A stretch of 64,000 nt of DNA from JBJYKD01 sp049310025 (lineage in GTDB: Bacteria > Bacillota > Thermosediminibacteria > Thermosediminibacterales > Tepidanaerobacteraceae): NCBI RefSeq assembly GCF_049310025.1, contig NZ_JBJYKD010000005.1:1-64000 (forward strand). The letters are read 5' to 3'. The notes beneath the pieces are model-generated. The model saw only the letters and a list, made by a program, of their open reading frames with translations, searched no databases and was not told where the DNA came from. The position numbers and the translations under genes were made by a program. How positions within the stretch are numbered: position 1 is the stretch's first letter; each line of letters begins with the position of its first letter. Positions 59,053 to 64,000 of this stretch are shown here, one piece after another.

Positions 59053-60270
59053 ATGAACCGTATGCAGGTCACTTTGCAAAATATTCGAGAGGCGCGGGAG
59101 ATTTTAAAAAATGTGGCTTACAAAACCGGCGTTGTCCACAACACAACTTTCAGCGAAATGAGCGGCAACTCTGTATACCTGAAGATGGAAAACCTCCAGA
59201 AAACCGGTTCTTTTAAGCTCAGAGGCGCTTTTAACAAAATAGCCCACCTTACAGAAGAAGAGAAAAGACACGGCGTTATCGCCTCCTCGGCGGGAAACCA
59301 CGCCCAGGGCGTAGCCATGGGAGCCACTTTCTACGGTATAAAGTCAACCATCGTCATGCCAAAACACGCGCCGCTTTCCAAAATTTCGGCGACAAAAAAC
59401 TACGGCGCCGATGTGGTGCTTTTCGGCAACGTATATGATGAGGCTTACGCAGAAGCCAAGCGCCTGCAAAAAGAAACCGGCGCCACCTTCATACACCCCT
59501 TTGACGACCCTCACGTAATTGCCGGCCAGGGCACCATCGGGCTAGAAATCCTCGAAGACCTGCCTGATGTCGACGCCATAGTGGTGCCCATCGGCGGGGG
59601 AGGTCTGATTTCCGGGGTATCCATCGCCGCCAAGAGCATAAAGCCCGGTATAAAAATCATTGGGGTACAGTCCAAAAACATGCCATCCATGGCCGAATCC
59701 GTGGAAAATAAAAAAATAACCACCGTCGACGGCATGCCCACCATAGCCGACGGCATCGCCGTAAAGACCCCCGGCGAACTCACTTTCAGCATCATTCAAA
59801 AATACGTGGATGACATCATAACAGTCGACGAGGATGAAATTGCCAACGCCATTCTGCTGCTTCTGGAAAGGGCCAAAGTGATAGCCGAAGGGGCCGGCGC
59901 CGCGCCCGTAGCGGCCATATTGAACCGCATGGAGGATTTCAGGGGTATGAAAATCGTGGCCCTGGTAAGCGGCGGCAACATAGATGTCAACATGCTCTCC
60001 AGGATCATAGACAAAGGCCTTGTAAAAGGCGGCAGAAAGATATTCCTGGACACCCTCATCCCGGACAGGCCCGGCACCCTCTGGAGGCTTTTGAATCTGG
60101 TGGCCGAAACCGGCGCCAATGTGCTGTCGGTAACCCACAACCGCTCCACCCGCGACGTAGCCATAGGTTACGCCAAAGTGGAGCTGGAACTGGAAACCGT
60201 CAATGAAGAACACGTGGAGAAAATAAAAAGTGTTCTTACCGAAAAGGGCTATAATTTTGTAATTCTATAG
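59053..60270 (+). CDS. ilvA: Threonine ammonia-lyase with ACT domain
   Basis: A 405-residue PLP enzyme deaminating threonine (and serine) to 2-oxobutanoate (pyruvate). The PLP lysine is Lys55 in TGSFKLRGAFNK; the glycine loop GGGGLISG is near 178-185. A C-terminal ACT-like domain (FLDTLIPDRPGTLWRLLNLV, about 330-405) allows allosteric control. Size and single ACT domain fit the catabolic/TdcB-like short class. Placement between ridA and a transporter suggests amino-acid breakdown more than isoleucine synthesis. AGGAG lies six bases before the ATG. Confidence 0.94.
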   Translation: MNRMQVTLQNIREAREILKNVAYKTGVVHNTTFSEMSGNSVYLKMENLQKTGSFKLRGAFNKIAHLTEEEKRHGVIASSAGNHAQGVAMGATFYGIKSTIVMPKHAPLSKISATKNYGADVVLFGNVYDEAYAEAKRLQKETGATFIHPFDDPHVIAGQGTIGLEILEDLPDVDAIVVPIGGGGLISGVSIAAKSIKPGIKIIGVQSKNMPSMAESVENKKITTVDGMPTIADGIAVKTPGELTFSIIQKYVDDIITVDEDEIANAILLLLERAKVIAEGAGAAPVAAILNRMEDFRGMKIVALVSGGNIDVNMLSRIIDKGLVKGGRKIFLDTLIPDRPGTLWRLLNLVAETGANVLSVTHNRSTRDVAIGYAKVELELETVNEEHVEKIKSVLTEKGYNFVIL

Positions 60271-60322
60271 TCAAAAAGGGTTTTAAATTTTAAAAAATTG
60301 TATAAATGACGGAGGTAGAAAT

Positions 60323-61501
60323 ATGAAGAAGTTGGGTTTGCTTCCCAGACTTATTATTGCAATCGTGCTTGGTATAATAATAGGAAGCATTGCTCCGGCA
60401 GTCGTTGTCCGGATTCTGGCCACTTTCAATTCCCTTTTTGGAAATTTTCTAGGATTCGTGATACCTCTGATTATAATAGGATTTGTGGCTCCAGGAATCG
60501 CAGAGCTCGGTAGCGGGGCGGGAAAACTCCTGGGGATAACTACTACTCTGGCCTATATTTCCACCCTCATAAGTGGTTTTTTTGCTTTTACCGTAGCCAC
60601 CAACCTGTTGCCAAAAATCATTAATTTTACTAGCCAAAATTTTGCGGTCACCAATCCGGAAGAGAAGTTGCTCAAACCCTTTTTCACCGTGGACATGCCA
60701 CCCATCTTCGGCGTTATGTCAGCCTTACTCATTGCCTTTATCATCGGCATCGGTATGGCTACGCTGAAAGAAAAAAACATGTATAATTTTATGTGCGAGT
60801 TCCAGAAAATAGTCCAGATCGTAATAGAAAAAGTCGTTATTCCCCTTTTGCCTTACCATATAGCCGGTATTTTTGCCAACATGACCTATGCCGGTGAAGT
60901 GGTAAGGATTCTATCAGTCTTTGGAAAGGTCTTCATTATAATCATCTCATTACACTTGGTCATTATTCTGTTCCAGTTTTTCGTAGCAAGCGTTTACAGT
61001 GGAAGAAGCATGATTCAGGCTCTGAAAAATCAAATACCCGGATATATTACAGCTCTGGGTACCCAGTCATCCGCTGCCACCATTCCAGTCAACATGGAGT
61101 GCGCCAAAAAAAACGGGGTATCACCGGGTATCCGTGAGTTTGTAATTCCGCTCTGTGCTACTGTTCACCTTTCCGGGAGCACCATAACCCTTACAACCTG
61201 CGCCATCTCCGTTATGATGCTCAACGGAATGCCGGTTACCCTGGCGGGAATGGCGGGTTTTATATTCATGCTGGGCATTACCATGGTGGCGGCCCCCGGT
61301 GTACCCGGCGGTGCGGTTATGGCGGCACTGGGAATCCTTCAAAGTATGCTAGGGTTCAACGATGCCCAGCTCGCACTGATGATAGCCCTCTACCTCACCC
61401 AGGACAGCTTCGGCACTGCCTGCAACGTTTCCGGTGACAATGCGATTGCACTTATCGTCGATAAAATAGCTGGACCGCACGGAAAGCTTAAAACCACCTG
61501 A
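60323..61501 (+). CDS. Dicarboxylate/amino acid:cation symporter (DAACS)
   Basis: 392 residues, about eight helices plus re-entrant loops. Signatures: GLLPRLIIAIVLGIIIGSIA at the N-terminus, LGTQSSAATIPVNMECAKKN (the serine-rich hairpin) and GDNAIALIVDKIAG, the cation/substrate site near the C-terminus. Relatives carry glutamate, aspartate, serine or threonine with Na+ or H+. Its operon partners make serine/threonine uptake likely. GACGGAGGT precedes the ATG and a terminator follows at once. Confidence 0.9.
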   Translation: MKKLGLLPRLIIAIVLGIIIGSIAPAVVVRILATFNSLFGNFLGFVIPLIIIGFVAPGIAELGSGAGKLLGITTTLAYISTLISGFFAFTVATNLLPKIINFTSQNFAVTNPEEKLLKPFFTVDMPPIFGVMSALLIAFIIGIGMATLKEKNMYNFMCEFQKIVQIVIEKVVIPLLPYHIAGIFANMTYAGEVVRILSVFGKVFIIIISLHLVIILFQFFVASVYSGRSMIQALKNQIPGYITALGTQSSAATIPVNMECAKKNGVSPGIREFVIPLCATVHLSGSTITLTTCAISVMMLNGMPVTLAGMAGFIFMLGITMVAAPGVPGGAVMAALGILQSMLGFNDAQLALMIALYLTQDSFGTACNVSGDNAIALIVDKIAGPHGKLKTT

Positions 61502-61529
61502 AAAAAGCCCCCTTTACGGGGGCTTTTTT
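61501..61529. terminator. Bidirectional terminator after the DAACS gene
   Basis: GCCCCC (61507-61512) pairs with GGGGGC (61518-61523), flanked by A6 and T6. It serves the convergent MFS gene too. Confidence 0.85.
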
Positions 61530-61540
61530 AATGTTTATGA

Positions 61541-62947
61541 TTATACGACATTTTTCTCCGGCTCTTCAATTCTCTTTCCCCTCACCGAGGATGCCAGCAT
61601 GCAAAGGATGTCGACTACTGCAGCCATGATATACGCATCCCTCAAACCGTACATGAACGCCGCATCTTCGAGGGCTTTTCCCGTCAGAGGTAAAATCCTC
61701 AGATAATATGAGTGGCGGAGGGTAAATATGCCGCTGCCCAGGGCGACCCCCAGAACCATGCCCGTATTCCTCATGGTGGCCAACACCCCCGAAGCAATGC
61801 CCTGCCTGTTTTTCGGTGCGCTGCCCATGACCGAACTGTTGTTGGGCGTCTGGAAAAGACCGTTTCCAAGGCCGAATAAAACCAGCCGCCAGACCACGTC
61901 GAAAGCATTTACATCGAGAGTAAGGGTACTCATGAGATACAAAGCCACCGCACTTAATAATGCGCCGCCGGTGCTCAAAAAAAGCGGCCCCATTTTATCC
62001 GAAAGCACCCCGCTGACAGGGGCCACCATCAGTACGGTGATTGGAAAAGCGGTCATTATAAGGCCTATTTGATTCGTCGAAAAGCCCGCCTGCGTTAGAA
62101 AAAAAGGCGTCAAAAATATCATTGAATTCTGGGCGATAAAATTAAAAAGGCAGCTCAGGTTGCCGGCCGAAAACATGCGGTTTCTAAAAAGCGAAAGGTC
62201 CAGCATGGGTTCTTCCGCTCTTTTTTCTTGGATTATAAATGCCGTGAACGCCAAAATGAAGACGATTAACAGCATGTATCCCGTGCCGGAACTCCAGCCG
62301 ATTTCCTGGCCCTTGCTGATATATAAGAGGAGCGAAGCTAAAAAAATAAAGCCAAGCACAGCGCCCGGAGGATCAAACTTTTCCGGTTTGAGCCTGCCGT
62401 CATCGGGAAGAATCTTTCTTGCCCACAGAAAACCGCCTATGCCTATGGGGAGGTTTATGAAGAATATGTAACTCCAGCCAAGGCTGTAAAGCAGAAATCC
62501 GCCAAGAGAAGGCCCAACGGCAAGCCCCACCGCCACGGCCATGGCGTTAAACCCCAGGGCTTTGCCCCGTTCGGAGGGAGGGAAGGTGCCGGTAATTATG
62601 GCCGGCGCCACGGCCATCATCATTCCAGCCCCTGCCGCCTGTATGGCCCGGGCCAGGATCAAAACACCGATAACCGGGGAAAGGCCGCACAAAGCCGAGG
62701 CTACTGTAAATACCAGCATGCCCCACAAAAAGAGCTTCCTGTACCCCAGCATATCACCCAACCTTCCATATGTAAGCAAAAGGCTGCTCAGGACCAGAAG
62801 GTAAGACATGGAAACCCAGCTGACCGTCGACATCCCCACATTGAATACCTTCGAGAGAGTCGGCATGGCCACGTTCACCACACTGCCGTCGAGGGGGCCC
62901 ATGGCACTGCCTATGAGGACCGCCAGCAAAACTTTGTACCTGTTCAT
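61541..62947 (-). CDS. MFS drug:H+ antiporter, EmrB/QacA (DHA2) type
   Basis: About 468 residues with 14 predicted helices. The N-terminal MGPLDGSVVNVAMPTL contains the Asp-bearing helix 1 motif of DHA2 proteins. LTYGRLGDMLGYRKLFLWG is motif A, and VGPSLGGFLLYSLGWSYIFF resembles motif C. Likely proton-driven efflux of lipophilic compounds; the substrate is unknown. The start is ATG 62947 behind GAGG; an ATG ten codons upstream is also possible. No adjacent regulator or membrane-fusion partner. Confidence 0.9.
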   Translation of the reverse strand: MNRYKVLLAVLIGSAMGPLDGSVVNVAMPTLSKVFNVGMSTVSWVSMSYLLVLSSLLLTYGRLGDMLGYRKLFLWGMLVFTVASALCGLSPVIGVLILARAIQAAGAGMMMAVAPAIITGTFPPSERGKALGFNAMAVAVGLAVGPSLGGFLLYSLGWSYIFFINLPIGIGGFLWARKILPDDGRLKPEKFDPPGAVLGFIFLASLLLYISKGQEIGWSSGTGYMLLIVFILAFTAFIIQEKRAEEPMLDLSLFRNRMFSAGNLSCLFNFIAQNSMIFLTPFFLTQAGFSTNQIGLIMTAFPITVLMVAPVSGVLSDKMGPLFLSTGGALLSAVALYLMSTLTLDVNAFDVVWRLVLFGLGNGLFQTPNNSSVMGSAPKNRQGIASGVLATMRNTGMVLGVALGSGIFTLRHSYYLRILPLTGKALEDAAFMYGLRDAYIMAAVVDILCMLASSVRGKRIEEPEKNVV

Positions 62948-62977
62948 ATTATCCTCTATTCCGTAACTTCTGGCCAT

Positions 62978-63250
62978 CGAACTCCATCTCCCCCGCTAAG
63001 TCATTAAGAAATATAAATTCTCTATTTTTCGGCTTACTCTGATTCCTTTCAAAAGCTGCAAATCTGATTCATCCGGCGTATCATAACATGAACACGCATC
63101 CCAGAGCATTATATCAAGGGCTTTTTTTATTTTATTATAAACAACCAGTTTTTTCAACCATTCCCGGAAACCGTGAAATTATTCAACTTTAGAAAGGTGG
63201 AAACGCTATTAATTGTGAAAAAGAACATTTTCCTTTTTATGTGAATTTTC
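62978..63250. other. AT-rich intergenic region, no gene seen
   Basis: The stretch between the MFS start and the promoter of the Cys-rich gene shows no plausible reading frame and no stable repeat. It must contain the MFS promoter, but no good match to consensus stands out. Confidence 0.5.
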
Positions 63251-63279
63251 TTGAAATTTCAATAAGGCTATGGTAAAAT
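63251..63279 (+). promoter_or_regulatory. Sigma-A promoter of the Cys-rich gene
   Basis: TTGAAA, 17 bases, TAAAAT; a start site near 63287 would put the whole GC-rich element into the 5' leader. Confidence 0.7.
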
Positions 63280-63291
63280 ATAATCACTAAT

Positions 63292-63345
63292 CAACCGGCG
63301 GCGGTCCACCTGCGGCGGGGAAACCGTCCGGTGCGGGTGCCGCGG
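63292..63345 (+). promoter_or_regulatory. GC-rich folded leader element
   Basis: In AT-rich surroundings about 55 bases are over 75% G+C. CCGGCGGC pairs with GCCGCGGG (one mismatch) as outer stem, ACCTGC with GCGGGT inside, and GGCGG-GGAAA-CCGTC as apical hairpin. It ends about 25 bases before the ATG of the Cys-rich gene. No known riboswitch family is recognised. Confidence 0.4.
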
Positions 63346-63371
63346 GTAAAACAAGTGAAAGGGTGACCCTT

Positions 63372-63548
63372 ATGCCAGCTCCCAAAAAAGTGAACTATAC
63401 GGAAATTGCCGGGTGTGAATTTTTAAAGTGTGAAGACACCTGCTACGGGCCCATCTGCTACTGCGATCTCGAGGCCTGGGGCAATAAGGCGCCATGCAGC
63501 GATGCCGTAAAAGAAACCTGTGAAAAAGAGCATCATATCATAATGTGA
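63372..63548 (+). CDS. Small cysteine-rich protein
   Basis: 58 residues with nine cysteines in the pattern C-x5-C-x3-C-x4-C-x1-C, then C and C further on (GCEFLKCEDTCYGPICYCDL, APCSDAVKETC). This spacing suggests a metal- or Fe-S-binding knuckle or a disulfide-rich fold. No signal peptide, so a cytosolic metal-binding role is more likely. I do not recognise the family. ATG 63372 follows AAAGGGTG; a GTG at 63363 lies on that site. Own promoter, folded leader and terminator mark it as a monocistronic gene. Confidence 0.65.
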   Translation: MPAPKKVNYTEIAGCEFLKCEDTCYGPICYCDLEAWGNKAPCSDAVKETCEKEHHIIM

Positions 63549-63550
63549 AA

Positions 63551-63584
63551 GGGGCTGGATTGTGATTTTTCCGCCCCATTTTTG
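63551..63584 (+). terminator. Hairpin with T-run after the Cys-rich gene
   Basis: GGGGCTGG (63551-63558) pairs with CCGCCCC (63571-63577) with one bulge, followed by ATTTTTG. Confidence 0.55.
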
Positions 63585-64000
63585 TTATAGCAGCTCTTCC
63601 CTTCCCATCTTTTTTAATTTTTCCACCACTTTTTTTACATCCTGAGCCTTTTTTTTCGGGCACACCAGCAGCGCGTCGCTGGTTTCCACCACGATCATGT
63701 CTTCCAGCCCCACCGCCGCCACCAGCCGGCTGTTGGAGTATATGATGGAATTCCTTGTTTCGATCTCTACAAAATCGCCCCTGGCGATATTTCCGTTCTC
63801 GTCGGGCGGAAAAACGCTGCCCAGCGAATCCCAGCTACCGAGGTCGTTCCAGCCGAAATCTCCAGGTATAACCACCACTTCCTGGGCTCTTTCCATGATG
63901 CCGTAGTCTATGGAAATGTCCGGCAGGGTGGGATAAATCTCTTCCACATACCGCATTTCTTCCGGCGTCCCCAGATATGGCTCTATTTGCGCCATTTTGT
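63585..64000 (-). CDS. manC: Mannose-1-phosphate guanylyltransferase, C-terminal part
   Basis: 138 residues are visible; the frame continues beyond the window, so the N-terminal nucleotide-binding part is missing. The visible part has YPTLPDISIDYGIMERAQEV, GDFGWNDLGSWDSLGSVFPP and SRLVAAVGLEDMIVVETSDA, the sugar-phosphate site and left-handed beta-helix of ManC/Alg-type enzymes making GDP-mannose. No phosphomannose isomerase domain follows; the protein stops after a Lys-rich helix, as in the short single-function type. Confidence 0.9.
   Translation of the reverse strand, partial: KMAQIEPYLGTPEEMRYVEEIYPTLPDISIDYGIMERAQEVVVIPGDFGWNDLGSWDSLGSVFPPDENGNIARGDFVEIETRNSIIYSNSRLVAAVGLEDMIVVETSDALLVCPKKKAQDVKKVVEKLKKMGREELL

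Noticed and set aside
63292..63385. Resemblance of the leader before the Cys-rich gene to a TPP or cobalamin riboswitch
   Set aside because: Only isolated words match. The order of conserved blocks and the stems of those classes are absent.
1..64000. CRISPR array
   Set aside because: No set of regularly spaced repeats was seen; the only tandem repeat (36271-36320) has no spacers.

Overview
The window looks like a chromosome segment from an anaerobic, endospore-forming Firmicute, probably a thermophilic member of the Clostridia (Thermosediminibacterales or Thermoanaerobacterales type). This is inferred from gene content. Sporulation and germination genes are scattered throughout (spmA, spmB, lonB, cwlD, two GerMN lipoproteins, a copper-amine-oxidase/AMIN amidase). 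Other pointers are a pyrophosphate-type phosphofructokinase, the redox repressor Rex, low-GC-style sigma-A promoters and strong AGGAGG ribosome sites. Genus and species cannot be read from the sequence.

Layout. 1-0.6 kb is the right end of an insertion sequence cut by the window edge. 0.8-6.3 kb holds threonine aldolase, a TtcA-like PP-loop protein, convergent spmAB, an iron-sulfur protein behind a Crp/Fnr-like palindrome, and a PPi-type PFK. 6.4-13.6 kb (minus strand) is yerC-pcrA-ligA, a Usp/PAP2 pair and a SpeA-type decarboxylase. 13.7-23.0 kb (minus) is a LysM-BsuPI protein and a proteostasis block: tig-clpP-clpX-lonB-lon followed by two small unknown genes. A seven-tRNA operon follows at 23.1-23.9 kb. 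24.0-31.4 kb (minus) carries nucleotide and RNA housekeeping (phosphoesterase, rdgB, rph), a spore/envelope group (GerMN, UPF0316, amidase, GerMN) and rex. 31.6-39.7 kb holds an NhaC antiporter, pepF, an orphan plus-strand gene, three more tRNAs, lepB, cwlD and amt.

40.3-42.7 kb is a graveyard of defence-type genes: a frameshifted JetD/DUF2220-like gene, the end of an SMC-like ATPase, and a collapsed MNT-HEPN toxin-antitoxin pair. 42.7-46.6 kb has comB, a fluoride-riboswitch-controlled crcB operon, a Cof phosphatase and mgsA, followed by an IS607-type recombinase relic. 47.0-55.3 kb is a coherent nucleoside uptake and salvage block: nupOPQ-like ABC transporter, GntR regulator, cdd, pdp, deoB and purine nucleoside phosphorylase. 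It lacks a substrate-binding protein. 55.6-63 kb has an old-yellow-enzyme/2,4-dienoyl-CoA-reductase-like protein, a divergent YheO-type regulator with ridA, threonine deaminase and a DAACS transporter, and an MFS exporter. The end has a small Cys-rich gene with a structured leader and the 3' part of a mannose-1-phosphate guanylyltransferase gene.

No intact undescribed system is obvious. The best leads are the eroded SMC/JetD-like and HEPN-MNT relics, a hairpin that could bury the start site of a GerMN lipoprotein gene, the two small genes behind lon, and the Cys-rich gene with its folded leader.
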